Source: Rhinopomastus cyanomelas
Taxonomy: Eukaryota > Chordata > Aves > Bucerotiformes > Rhinopomastidae
NCBI GenBank assembly: GCA_013400115.1
Contig: VXBP01002556.1
Span: 625,120-689,119, forward strand
Reading direction: 5' to 3'
Length of the DNA stretch: 64,000 bases
Part shown: in pieces, positions 1 through 11,727 of the stretch
Position numbering within the stretch: position 1 is the first letter of the stretch
Layout: every line of letters starts with the position of its first letter
The notes under the pieces: generated by a model
Told to the model about the DNA's origin: nothing
What the model saw: only the letters and a program-made list of their open reading frames with translations
Database searches by the model: none
Made by a program: the position numbers and the translations under genes

Positions 1-240
1 CATTCTAAACATTGACTGTAGACAAATTCTGATTGCTCTCAGGGCTCTCCCCAAGAATGACTCAAGGATTAAATAACATGATGTAAGAGGAAGCTCTAAA
101 CAAGTTGAATATGTTTAGTCAGCAAAAGAAACCATGAGATAAAGTATGAAGACAACATTCTGTTTCTAATAAGTTAATAGAAAACAGTCAATTGTAATTG
201 TTCTCCACATTGACTATGATTGGAGGAGATAGAACAGCAG

Positions 241-1067
241 AATCACAGAATGGCTTAAGTTGGAATAGTCTTCAGAGATCAACAAGTTCCAAACTCCCTA
301 CTGTGAGCAGTGACACCTTTCACTACACCAGGTTGCCCAGACCCCCATCCAACCTGGCTTTTAACACATCAAGGCAGGGGGCTTCCACAACCTCCCTGGG
401 CAACCTATTCCAGTGTCTCTTCTCATCACCCACATAGTGAAGAATTTCTTCCTAAAAGCCAGTATAAACCTCTCCTATTTAACCCTGAAGCCATTCCTCC
501 TTGTCCTGTGAGACAGAAAGTCTCTCTCCAAGTTTCCTGTAGGCCCTCTTTAGGTTCTAGAAGGCTGCTATAAGGTACCCCCTGAAGCCTTCTGTTCTTC
601 AGGCTGAACAGATCAAATTCCCTCTGTCTTCATAGGAGAGATGCTCCAGCCCTCTGACTGGCCTTGTGGCCCTCCTCTGGACTCACTCCAACAGTTCCAT
701 GTCCTTTTGTGTTGCTGACTCTAGTACTGGTCACAGTACTCCAGGTTACATCTCCCAGGAGCAGAGTAGAGGAGGAAAATCACCACCCTTCACCTGCTGG
801 AGAACTTCTTTTGATACAGCCCAGGATACGGATGGCCTCCCGAGCTGCCCTCACATATTGCTGGCCCATGTTTTTCTTCTCATCTGCTGAAACTCCCAGG
901 AACTTCTCCTTGGGACTTCTCTCAATCCATTCACCACTCAGCATGTATCTGTGCTTGGGATTGCCCCAACCAGATGCAGAACCTTGCACTCAGACTTGTT
1001 GGACCTTGTGCAATTTGCCCGGGACTAGTTCTCAAGTCTGTCAAGGTCCCTCTGGATGGCATTTCCT
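241..1067 (-). mobile_element. Old CR1 LINE fragment, 3' part
   Basis: Read on the minus strand this is a long, diverged CR1 3' segment. The left edge carries the reverse complement of the CR1 3' end (AATCACAGAATGGCTT), followed by the reverse complements of the conserved blocks for the C-terminal region (CTCCCTGGGCAACCTATTCC near 390) and the region after the reverse transcriptase (TTGATACAGCCCAGGATACG near 810). The reading frame is broken by many stops, so no protein is made. The open frames here are chance frames through the repeat. It ends next to a perfect inverted repeat. An older subfamily is inferred from the divergence. Confidence 0.9.
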
Positions 1068-1097
1068 TGTAATTAATCAGAAGTCTGATTAATTACA
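1068..1097. repeat. Perfect 14-bp inverted repeat, 2-bp spacer
   Basis: The left arm TGTAATTAATCAGA is followed by AG and then its exact reverse complement TCTGATTAATTACA. A third TTAATTACA lies just downstream at about 1109-1117. It sits directly at the edge of the old CR1 fragment. It could form a hairpin, or read as paired TAATTA homeodomain-type sites. No function can be assigned from sequence. Confidence 0.85.
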
Positions 1098-1624
1098 GAA
1101 ATCTTGTTAATTACAATAAAGTAAATGAAATTAGTGTTTTAGGAAAGGTTTTTAACAGGAGATTTGAGACAACTTTAGGTCTGAAAATCATGAAAATTCT
1201 CCACATCTAAAATCATGAAGAAACTATATCACGAGAGGCAAACGAAGTTCAGAGAGAAGGCTTAAGGTTTGCCACCAGTGCCAGGCCTTAGGAACAAGGT
1301 GAATTCATACTCTAAAGAAGAATTTGTGGAGGCTCTTGAGTTTAAACTAAAGAAGTTCATAACTCATTCATGTCCTCACACAGACCAGCCTGTAAAATTA
1401 TTTATTCATAATGCTGATGTGAAGGAGAGTGACTGAGTAAGACACGACGCGTTGTGTGAAATGTGGAGTCTGATATGGAGCAGAATGCACATTAAACACA
1501 GAGTCAGTGGAAACGCAGAGTCAGGATGATACCTCCCTTCCAAAAGCAAAAGGAAACATCACTGTTTCTCTCCTCTGCATTGTAATTATGGTCCTGTTTT
1601 GTTCCATTTGCAGTTTGCATCAGG
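1098..1624. other. No gene or repeat recognised
   Basis: Apparently unique sequence between two CR1 copies. No exon, RNA gene or repeat was recognised. Confidence 0.5.
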
Positions 1625-2217
1625 AGCCTGGTGGACAGCCTGGGGGTCCTGGTGGGCAGCCTGGGGGTCCTGGTGGACAGCAGGATGACTATGAGCCAGA
1701 AATGTGCTCTTGTGGCCAAGAGGGCCAACAGCATCCTGGGGTGGACCAGAAGGGGGATGGTTAGCAGATCAAGAGAGGTTCTTCTCCTCCACTACTCTGC
1801 ACTGGTGAGACCACACCTGGAGTATTGTGTCCAGTTCTGGGCTCCTCAGTTCAAGAGGGATGTGGAGCTGCTGGAGAGGGTCCAGCGTAGGGCAATGAAG
1901 ATGATGAAGGAGGTTGAGCACCTCCCTTATGAGGAGAGGCTGAGGGAGCTGGGTCTCTTTAGCCTGGAGAAGAGGAGACTGAGGGGTGACCTCATCAACC
2001 TGAGAAGGAACTTCTTCACAGTGAGGGTGACGGAGCACTGGAACAGGTTCCCCAGGGTGGTTGTGCAGTCTCCCTCACTGGAGATACTCAAGACCCAACT
2101 GGACAGGTTCCTGTGTGACTTGGTCTAGGTGATCCTGCTGTGGCAGGGGGATTGGACTACATGATCTTTCTAGGTCCTTTCCAATCCGTAATGATTCTAT
2201 GATTCTATGATTCCATG
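1625..2217 (+). mobile_element. CR1 LINE 3' fragment with in-frame deletion
   Basis: A young-looking, 5'-truncated CR1. An open frame of 165 codons (1631-2128) encodes the C-terminal end of the CR1 ORF2 protein, including LVRPHLEYCVQFWAPQF and YEERLRELGLFSLEKRRLRGDL. It ends at a stop just before the 3' untranslated tail, which finishes with repeats of ATTCTATG. Two oddities are visible. A 21-bp unit is duplicated in tandem at 1631-1672 (seven residues, in frame). About 120 bp present in the copy at 8.1 kb are missing at about 1993-1999, also in frame. No RT catalytic motif is included, so it cannot act by itself. Confidence 0.95.
1631..1672 (+). repeat. Tandem 21-bp duplication inside CR1
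   Basis: Two copies of GTGG(A/G)CAGCCTGGGGGTCCTG lie head to tail, and the normal CR1 sequence GTGGACAGCAGGATG follows. The duplication adds seven codons (VDSLGVL then VGSLGVL) without shifting the frame. Confidence 0.9.
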
Positions 2218-4418
2218 AGTTAAATGGTCGAGGAGTAGAAATGTTGGAGCTGGAGAAGCTGCAGTCACTGGCACTGTGTGCATCTGTGAAGGCAGGAATG
2301 ACCACAAAGCCATTGCAGGATCCTTTAATTGGAAATTATACTGCTGTCAAATTAACACCCATCCTCACCCCCTGTGCATGCCTATCAATGCCAGTAGGGA
2401 TGAAACGTTCTTATCAAGCAGGTTTATATGACCAAAGATGCCTGGGTTTATTGAGAGCAAGAGCGATCTAGGAGCAAGGGACAGGCTCTCTACCAGTTAG
2501 CAGGATTTGGTAACAATGGAACAGCAGGTGCTGGAAAAGATAATTAAGGCATGAAGTTTCCAGAGTTGTGAAATACTCTGTAAGAATGGGTACTTGTGTT
2601 AGAAAAATACCTCTGGGGCTCAGGGTGGAGCAGCTCCATGCCTGAAGAGTCTTCAGAAGTGTAAAATATGTCATATACATAAATTTAGTGGATAAAATAG
2701 CAATTAGCTGAAGCTTTGATTCACGTGAGGAAGACTGCCATCCCTTTGAGTCAGATATGCAGATCTTGTGCAGAAAGGATTTTGTTATAGCTTGAAGAGT
2801 TGCCAAGGTTTACGGAATCCTGCCTGTGATATGCTCAAAGGGATGTTTCCTCTGAATTAAAACTGTCTGTGTGTCTATAGGCCTGGGAAAGAATGGATTT
2901 TACTTGATCAGAAGACTGTTTGAAGAACCATTGCAACAGGGAGGGAAATACATGTGTGTCATTTAACATCTCTTTACTTGAAATCAAAAAGAAAAAAGTC
3001 CTAGTTATTAACTTAAAGAAAGGTAGATTGCAGTGTATCTTCATGCACTGTAGAACTCAGCCTTCCATCTACCAAATAATTTTATGAGTGAATTCATTAA
3101 ATAATTTATGCTGCTAAAGAAAACCGTGTGTTTAATGCGAAACAGGGTTTTTCCTGCCATTTTACTCTTATAATGGTTGTATCAACACATTAGTTCGGAG
3201 GACAATTATTCATGGATTATTTCTCTACTAACAGAGTGAGAAATGCCAACAAGAGGGGCTTACTTTCTGTGAAGACGAGGCATTGTGATTGCAGTGAAAG
3301 TACAGAACAGGCTTGTTTGCCACAAAGTCCACCTACCGATATCAACGTGCTTGAATGACCACTCAGACAGAAGTAAATCTGAGGTCAGAACGAGTAAAGT
3401 CTTCCCAGAAGGACAAATCTATTAACTTATAGTTAAGCTGAAGAGCAGAACGATTGCCCAGTTCCACTGCATTCTGTTTTATTTTCCACCTCAGGTAATG
3501 AGTGGCAGGCTGTGCATAAACACAGAGAAGAAGCCCAAAGGTGTTCATGTTAATTCAGCACTCTGGCTCATGCTAATTCTTTGATGCCTTGAGTGGCTCT
3601 TTGGCCAGAATACCTGCAAGGTGATGTGCAGTATTTATGAATATTGCAGAAGGTATCTTTCTCACTGCGATTAAGCTGATGCTGAACAGCTGAGAGAAGC
3701 AGATTAGTTTGCTGTACCTTCACTGCGCCAGTGCCAGTCACTCAGCTACTGTTCCAAAGGACACTGTGCAATTTCTTTGCTGTCTCAATGTCTTGCAAAG
3801 GCTATCAATCCTACACCTGGTCTGTTGAGCACTGACAGTGTTTAGTCTAGTTTAAGACATGAAACAGTTCCTCCTGTAAATATTAAAATTCGAAAGGAAT
3901 CTGGTGTGCAGTATGCAAGCTTCAAAACAGAAGTCATTACAGTTTTTAATAATGCATTTCTGTAGCTTTTATTGACCCTTGTCTTGAGGGAAGTGTGGCT
4001 GCATATGATGAAACTAGGATAAAGCTTAAGAGAACTGTATAATTCCATTTATGTGCATTTTTGTAAGTTTACTCTTTAGCATAGGAGGTGAAAGTCTTCT
4101 GCACTGAAAACAATGTGTCAGAGAAATTAGGGTTGATTCATCTGACTGTGATATTTTCGAGTACTGTTGAGCTATGTGTTCGCATCCTTTTAACTTAGGC
4201 ATTGGTGAAAATAGCTTTTTTTGTTAATGTGTAATTCAGGTGAACAGCATCTCGAGAGTACTGTCACTGTAGACATAGGCGGTTCAGCTACATTAGATCC
4301 TTGAAGTTATTTTCATGATGGCTGGGTGCTGGAAAATATATTCTGGGTATAGTACAAACTTGGAAAGAAGCAGATAAATGGGAAATTTGAGAAATAGGAG
4401 AGCTTTTTAATAAAATAT

Positions 4419-4454
<36 letters not shown>

Positions 4455-5174
4455 CAAGTGTTGGTAAAATTAACAACACGCATTGAAGTGCTTCCAAACT
4501 GTGTTATGCAGATACTACTAGATATGAAACTCAGGATAGCAAGTCTCTGACAGGGAAAAACCACAGGGTGAAGAACAATTTGCCCAGAGAATGGAATCTA
4601 CGCTTGGAAAACCTCATTAATGGAAGCTCAGTCTCTCTAGCTCTAAGTTAGGCAAGACAAGTCTGATTCAGAGTGCTAAGAGATTATTGCAATTTTGTAT
4701 GACCTACGTGGCTGCAAAGATTCAATTCAGGTTGGATAAGGTAGGGCTGAAGTAAAAGAGGTAGAAAAAGCAGCATCTGGCCAAGCTGATGGGAGAGGCA
4801 CTGAGCAGGAAACAAATGCATCTATTTTTGCTAGCTTGGTCCTGTGCTCCACGTGCAGCCCTTCTGTGATCTGAGGACACAACAGCCACCACCAAGGAAG
4901 CATTTTATTCATTCTGTCTTAATTCTGCTTCTTTCTGGAACTGATTAGCACAGGCATATGTCACTTCAGGATGAAGAGCACTTTTGTCACATAATACAGC
5001 TTGTGACAAAGCTTCACCTGTTTTGTTTTTGCTGTACAAGAAAACAGTCACACAGCTCTCCCTAGTTCTGCTTTTTCCCATTTTGAAGACCACAACCACA
5101 GTCTAGAGGAGGAAAATTCTCAAACTTAAAGCATCTTAAGCAGACTGGCATCATGTGCTTTTGCCTTCAGGGCA
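2218..5174. other. Unique intergenic DNA
   Basis: No coding exon, RNA gene or transposon was recognised over nearly 3 kb apart from the TA microsatellite listed separately. Open frames are short and lack recognisable domains. Confidence 0.5.
4422..4452. repeat. (TA)n microsatellite
   Basis: About fifteen uninterrupted TA dinucleotides. Length is likely to vary between individuals and between assemblies. Confidence 0.97.
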
Positions 5175-5807
5175 CAGCAATGTGCCCTGGTGACCAAGAA
5201 GGCCAATGGGATCCTGGGGTGTATTAGGAGGAGTGTGTCCAGCAGATCGAGGGAGGTTCTTCTCCCCCTCTATTCTGCCCTGGTGAGGCCTCATCTTGAG
5301 TACTGTGTTCAGTTTTGGGCCCCCCAGTTTAAGAGGGACAAGGATCTACTGGAGAGGGTCCAGCGGAGGGCTACGAGGATGATTAGGGGACAGGAGGGCA
5401 TGGCTTATGAGGAGAGGCTGAGGGACTTGGGGCTTTTTAGTCTGGAGAAGAGAAGACTTAGGGGAGATTTGATCAATGTTTATAAGTACCTGAAGGCTGG
5501 CCAGGAAGGGGGGGGACAGGCTCTTTTCACTAGCTCCCTGTGATAGGACAAGGAGCAATGGGTGTAAGTTGCAGCAGAGGAGGTTCCGCCTCAACACAAG
5601 GGGGAACTTCTTTACTGTGAGGGTCACGGAGCACTGGAACAGGCTCCCCAGGGAGGTCGTGGAGTCTCCTTCTCTGGGGACTTTCAAGGCCGCCTGGATG
5701 CGTTCCTCTGTGATCTGTGTTAGATAGTTTTGTCCTGCTCCGGCAGAGGGGTTGGACTCGATGATCTCTTGGGTCCCTTCCAACCCCTAACATCCTATGA
5801 TCCTATG
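5175..5807 (+). mobile_element. CR1 LINE 3' fragment, ATCCTATG-tail subtype
   Basis: A well-preserved, 5'-truncated CR1 covering the C-terminal part of ORF2 and the 3' tail. The frame from 5190 reads KANGILGCIRRSV, LVRPHLEYCVQFWAPQF and LERVQRRATRM. It is then lost at a run of G at about 5509-5516, where the copy at 37.1 kb keeps the frame. The 3' end is CCTAACATCCTATGATCCTATG, so the terminal repeat unit is ATCCTATG rather than the ATTCTATG seen in most copies here. It is closely similar to the copy at 37053-37480, which suggests a recent shared source. Confidence 0.95.
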
Positions 5808-8057
5808 CTTGCACTGGGAGAGGCTGGCTCTACTTCTCAAGTCTGCCTGAGGGGTTATTAGGATTGTAGCTGGTATACCTTGAATAGTTAGAAAATAAGT
5901 TGAAAAATATTATGGCCATTCCCAAATGCTGATGAGTATGTATGTATGGTCTGTATGTTGTATGGGAACACAGAACTGGGGTCCTCTATAACTGGGAGAA
6001 ACTGTGTAACATGTTAAAGACACAAGACCCCACATGTATTTGGTCCACATTCCTCTCTCATACAGCAAATATCCTCAATATATCAAACACCCATAAAAAT
6101 TAAAGCATGTCTAGGATGATTCACCAGAGTGGGATCAGCTTTTCAGTATAGTCTTGCACAAATCAATAAGCATTTTCACCATGGTCCATGTGATTCTGAC
6201 ATTTGTAGCTCCAGTAACATTTACCTCTAGAAATGATGATGAGAAACATCTCTAACACATCATAACTGGATTTATCACAAGTATGACTGAACTAAAGTCC
6301 GTCCTGTCAAACTATAGCTTTAATTCAAGCTATGGGGAAGATGAAAAGTTCTTTTCTTTCATGACTTGCTAATTAACTAAGATATGTACCAAGTGAAGAG
6401 GGTGTCTAACTAGCCACTTATTGTTGACAAACATAAATGTTTCTCAGTCTCATTTTTCTTTTTCATTTTTCTTTTCACAGCTTTTAGTAGAGATGAGATT
6501 TCTGGTCAGAACAACAGCTAAACAATGCAGTTGTCAGCAGATAGTGAATAGAGGTTCATATTAATGTCTTTGCTGTGGTCTAATTACTCATGTAGGTGTT
6601 AATGATGAGTGAGACATGACTCTTAACTCAAGATCACTAGGTCACAGGGTTCATGTACTTCGTACTCTCTTCCTCAGACTGTCAGCAAAAGTGTGATCTT
6701 GTACTACAATCACTACTGCTCATTACATTGAGTGTTGCTACTCCTCATTACACTGTGTAATGGGCATGAGTGTAATCTCATTGTCTCAACTACACAGCTA
6801 CTAGGTATTTTTTTGCTCTTGCTTTAAGCATCATTGACCAGTTTAGGTCACTCTATGGTTTCCTGAAGCTGGCTGACCTCATCTGTACCATCAGGGTGTA
6901 TCAGGCTTAGTAAAGAGTTAAGACAAACCCACAAAGGATTTAGTTTCAAATTAAGTTCTTTAAATTAGGGTGTTTTCACATAGATGTCTGTATGTCTAGT
7001 CTTTGATCATAGTTTGGAGAGATCTAGCTCTCCTTTCAGTTGCTTGCACTTGGGTACATGGTGCTATTTGAAATCCTTGAGAGTGCAAAACCTCTCTAGT
7101 AAGGGCTGTCAGACGTGACAGCAAAGCTGTGCTCCTTTGGAGTGGCGCCTTCAAATAACACCTTATACCATCACCGATGAAATGAATCACATCTGCTTCA
7201 GATGAATCGAGCTCTACTTTACTGTAGTCAAGGGAGCCTGGATAGAGCAGTTAATTTTACCCTAAAGCAGGTACCTAGTGGCTTTATTAGGACTTCAAGC
7301 CTGTTGTGTGAAAACAGCTCCCCTGCTTTGAGTATCCAAGGCACCCTGCACTGTTGCCACAGTGTCCAGAAGGACACAGCTTCTTTTAGGTTCTGTGTTG
7401 CATTAAGTAACCTCATTGAGGTGTCCTAAATACGCTTGGATATCTGTAACACCATGAAAGATTTATGTTGAGAGAACAATCTTTGGCTGTGGGAGCCCTA
7501 AGACTGTGAAAAAGCTTTTTGAGACAGGCACACAAGTGTCTGTAGTTGGAACATAATCCTCAAATACTAAGCTTTATATTTAAGATCAAAATTCATCATT
7601 TAGGAACTTTGCAAATATAGACATTGAGGACTATTTGAGATGCCTATGTGTCTGAGATATGAGTTTGTGGGGCTGCAGGTGTGACAGCTGGAGACTGGCA
7701 GGATGCACTTGAAAGTCTCACATGGCACTAGATGCTTGTTTATCCAGGTTATTAGTTGTCTTCAAAATCTCTGCCATACTGTTGCTTTACTCTGTTGGTA
7801 ACTTCCATTTCTAACTCTGTTCCCATCACTAATCATAACGAGCTTTAACTCCCTCCACAAGTATGGGTTACAAGCACAAGCCCTGTTTTGGTGAGTGTTG
7901 CCCCTCAGTTGGGGTTTAGGTTCATGCCCAATGTACAGAAGTCAAGGAGCACACAGAGTTGAGATCCATCTTCTAACCTTTGATGTAGTTCTGTACAGAA
8001 AGAAGTGCCAAGCAATAGTTCACAAAGCCAGTAGACCTCAGAGCAGCTATAGAGTTT
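5808..8057. other. Unique intergenic DNA
   Basis: No gene or transposon recognised. A pyrimidine tract ending in CAG at 6447-6480 resembles a splice acceptor but no plausible exon follows. A 17-bp perfect palindrome lies at 6746-6762. Confidence 0.5.
6746..6762. repeat. 17-bp perfect palindrome
   Basis: CATTACACTGTGTAATG reads as its own reverse complement around one central base. It lies in a local cluster of CTCATTACA repeats (about 6715-6775). This may be chance or a dimeric binding site. Confidence 0.7.
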
Positions 8058-8593
8058 TATACAGAAAGGGACCTGGAGGTCCTGGTGAAGAGCAGGACAA
8101 CCATGAGCCAGCAATGTGCCCTGGTGACCAAGAGGCCCAATAGCATCCTGGGGTGGATCAGAAGGGGAGTGGCTAGCAGATCAAAAGAGTTTTTTCTCCC
8201 CCTCTACTCTGCCCTGGTGAGACAACATCTGGAGCATTGGGTCCATTTCTGGGCCCCTCAGTTAAATAAGGACACGGACATGCTGGACGGAGTCCAGCAT
8301 AGAGCAATGAGGATGATGAAGGAAGTGGAACACCTCTCTTATGAGGAGAGACTGAGGGAGCTGGGTCTCTTTAGCTTGGAGAAGAGGAGACTGAGGGGTG
8401 ACCTCATTAATGTCTACAAATATTTGAGGGGTGGGTGTCAGGAGGATGGAACTGGGCTATTCTCAGTGTCATGTAGTGATAGGACGAGGGACAACGTTTG
8501 TAAGCTGGAACACAGAAGGTTCCACATCAACCTGAGAAGGAACTTCTTCACGGTGAGGGTGACGGAGCACTGGAACAGGCTGCCCAGGGTGGT
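8058..8593 (+). mobile_element. CR1 LINE 3' fragment cut by an N
   Basis: The frame from 8085 encodes the CR1 ORF2 C-terminal region with SRTTMSQQCALVTKRPNSIL, YEERLRELGLFSLEKRRLRG and, later, NLRRNFFTVRVTEHWNRLPR. This copy keeps the roughly 40 residues that are deleted in the copy at 1.6 kb, so it is the best local reference for that region. It stops abruptly at the N at 8594. The last stretch of about 150 bases with the ATTCTATG tail is absent on the other side, so the assembly has lost sequence or joined unrelated pieces here. Confidence 0.95.
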
Positions 8594-8594
8594 N
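8594..8594. other. Single N, assembly join
   Basis: One undetermined base inside a CR1. The sequence to the right is not the continuation of that CR1, so the N hides a gap of unknown size rather than one unread base. Confidence 0.85.
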
Positions 8595-9000
8595 AAGAAT
8601 TCACCAGTCTGCAATCAGTTTGGGTCTCGCTGTACCACAGATGGGGGTGATATATGAATAATAGAGAGGGTGGTGGTACTCATCTCTACTTGACTGACAA
8701 GCTCTTTTCCCCCAGATCTCTAATGTAAAAAAAAGACCCAAGGACCGATACGATAGTGATCTCCCGTTGTACTTTTCTCAGAATCTGTGATGGCATTTGT
8801 GACACAGTGTCTAGTTTGTGTGCACTAGCTTGCTCAACTTTTTCTTCCTTTCTCTATACAGTTATAGAGTGAATAAACCCTTTTCCAGTTTCCCTAAGCT
8901 ATCCATATCTGGCAGATTTATCCGAGATCCATCGAGACCTCACTGCTTTGCTTTTCTTTTCCTTCATCTTAAATTGTGGTCTTGAACCCACCACAAGAGA
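8595..9000 (+). mobile_element. Possible LTR end (weak)
   Basis: The segment contains an AATAAA at about 8871-8877 following a pyrimidine-rich stretch, in an order that resembles the R-U5 part of an avian retroviral LTR. A short inverted repeat TGTGGT...ACCACA lies near 8975-8995. There is no second copy in the window and the left side is lost at the N, so this is only a candidate. It may be ordinary unique DNA. Confidence 0.25.
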
Positions 9001-11727
9001 CTGACCGAAGCGAGATACAGTCTGGAAACCACTTCTGTCTCTTAAGCCAGTGCTGAAACTGCTGGAGTTATGAACATTGCATGCCTGTTTTGAATGCCGT
9101 TGTCTTTCCCCTGTTCCACTGGGGTTTCAGGACTGCTCTCTACAGGAATGCCATTCCTCAGCTTTGCTAGAGATAACACTACTCCAGCTCCCCTTGTCTG
9201 CAGCATAGTGGTGCTGAACATTCACTGTGCCAGTAAGTCAGGTCATGCTAGGAAAGCAAAGCAAAGATTTGGTTTTTTCACTACCTCCTGTTTGTATAAT
9301 AGTACATTGCTCAAAGATCAGTGAAATAAATGTTCAAATTTTTCCTTAAGGTCACTTTTAACTTTTAACATATCGTAATGATAATAGGAAAAAATATATT
9401 AGCTAAAATCAATAACATTGACTGGATATTTAGCATAACTAGTCACTGGAATTTTATTACTCTTGATTTAATTATACTGAGTGCTTTGAGGTATCAACAA
9501 CATTTTTGTTTCCTAGAATACAAAAACTGACTTCAAAATCCAAGAACTGGAGTAAGTCATATAAAGTCTCCATAGATTGACAGATGTTTTGGTCCTAGTT
9601 TTAAAATTGCTATGTTTGTTTGCTGCTATTCTTAACTGATTTATCCATAAAATTCAAATTATCACAACCAGAGTTTTTTCCAAGAACAGGTATTGGAAGA
9701 CACCTGTCAGAGGGATATGATGGGAGATTACTTTCAGCAATTAATCTATCAACAATCCTCTAAAGTGACAATTAGCATCTATGAGGCAAAAAACACTAGT
9801 ACATTGTGTGTAGGTACTTAGTAGATTTTTCTAGACTCTTTGGTACTATGAAAATCCACTGTGTTGTAGAGGTATTAAAGATGTTTAACACTTAGCATTC
9901 AAAACAACAGGCGCTGCTCTTAACTTGTAAGACTCAGAGCTAGGAAATGACCCTGTCAGGAAGAACGGTAGATCGTCTGCTGACATAAAGTGTTGTGGCC
10001 AAATTAACTTATGTACCAGCTGGTGATTTGCTCAATATTTTTAGTTTCAGTTCTTAGGATTAGAATATTCATGTCCCAGTTCTCGACAACTTGAATAAAC
10101 AAAAGTATGGCATAAGCTTACAGTCTCTACTGGTTGCTCTAGGACCTGTCCAGGATGACTTCTGTTCATATTCAAGCCATTACATTTTTTGCATTCTAGG
10201 TCTCTTTTCTATGCTAAGTTATGCCCAAAGCTTTCATTTTACTGAAGGATTTGTTGAGGAGGTTCAATGAGTTAATGGATTAGGGAATTTACTGAGGTCA
10301 CTAGCTTACCTAAGCACCAAAGCTCATCAGGTGTCATGTACTCTGGACTCCACATGGGAAGCTCAAGATGACTTTTTGTCCCATCACTTAATCTGTTTTG
10401 AGAACATTAAATGCATATACCTCATGGAAATGTTGGATCATGTAAAATCAGACCAGAGCAGGATGCGTGCAAAGTGGTAAGTTCTTTGGTTTAGGCTAAA
10501 CTTTAGTTTAGACTCCTTAGGAGTAAATTAGCATCTTATTCGTGATAAAGTTTAAAATAGAGGTTAGTGTGAGCATTGGAAAAAATGTGCCCAATAGAGA
10601 ACTTTGCTAAACTCAAGGGAAACTAAAGCACAGATATTTTATATTAGCTCATTCTTCATTAAACCATAGTGTATCTGCTACTCTTTTTGAACCTGAAGGT
10701 CTACAGAAAATTATATTAACCAGCTTTCATAATTGACAAGGGAACATCTTTTTCATAAAATGTCTTCAAATTCAATATTAAGGCCTCCCTTATATGAAAG
10801 TTGAATTCAGTAGGAGTTTTTTTTCCCCATAGGTTGCTTTTAATCAGGCCTCAAGTTATGAGTAATACTGCATGGCTGAATCTTCACTTCTGTGATTCCA
10901 TCATTGTCAGGCACTAGCAGCTTATGCAAGAGCAGCTCAGACAGTCAGACTTTCATATTTTTTTCTAAATGGTGGGTCTGTCATTTATGTGAGTGTCCTT
11001 TTCCTTTTTGTAACATAAGTACTCTTTTTGCTCCTCTCCACTTCTTGGGAAAAATTGGTTCAGAGATGACAGCCTCTGCATAATTTCTGGTGTGAACTTA
11101 ATTGGGCTTCTCTGACTGAAACTCATTACTTAATGTGTCCCTTCTGCATTCTAAACCGCACTCTGATTGCCTTGTTGAAGTTCACATGAATCATTAGTAA
11201 GCTTTTTTTTTAGTCAAACAAAAATCTAAGAATCTGCTGAATACTTCAATCTTCTCTGCATCATCTCATATTTGCTCTGCAAATAATACCAGGTCTTACT
11301 GGACCTGTGCTCTCCTTTGTTTTTCTTATTTCAAACTTATTTGTAAGAATCCTATTTTTTTATTGCTTTTATATAACTCACCAAGTGAAACTATTTTCCC
11401 AGCTTCCTGGGGTTTTTTTTATTCATATGAACTTATGGCATTCTTTATCCCTTGACATATTCATGCAGCTCTCTAGTTACCACTTCATATGATTCTCTAT
11501 TGATTTTCCGGTCTTTAAAGACCTCTGATGCAATCATAACCGTCTCTATATTTTTCTTCTTTAGTGGGATGGTTTGCTATAGTACATCTATTTCAGTAAC
11601 TTCCAGACCTTCTGCTCTCATATATCTTTCAGATTATTCCAGGAAATTATACCTCATAGCTCCCTGAGTTTGACACAGACCAAAGTTCTTTGTCAATTGG
11701 AAGAAAAGAGGACAGTAGCAAATGAAC
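9001..11727. other. Unique AT-rich DNA
   Basis: No gene, RNA or repeat recognised. Open frames are at most about 76 codons and show no domain signature. Confidence 0.5.

Noticed and set aside
664..1092. 142-codon plus-strand open frame
   Set aside because: Runs antisense through the old minus-strand CR1 and is not a gene.
5346..5783. 145-codon minus-strand open frame
   Set aside because: Antisense of a plus-strand CR1. The same frame recurs at 37146-37448 because the two CR1 copies are alike.
6447..6480. Pyrimidine tract ending in CAG, like a splice acceptor
   Set aside because: The following sequence has no long open frame, no recognisable exon and no matching donor.
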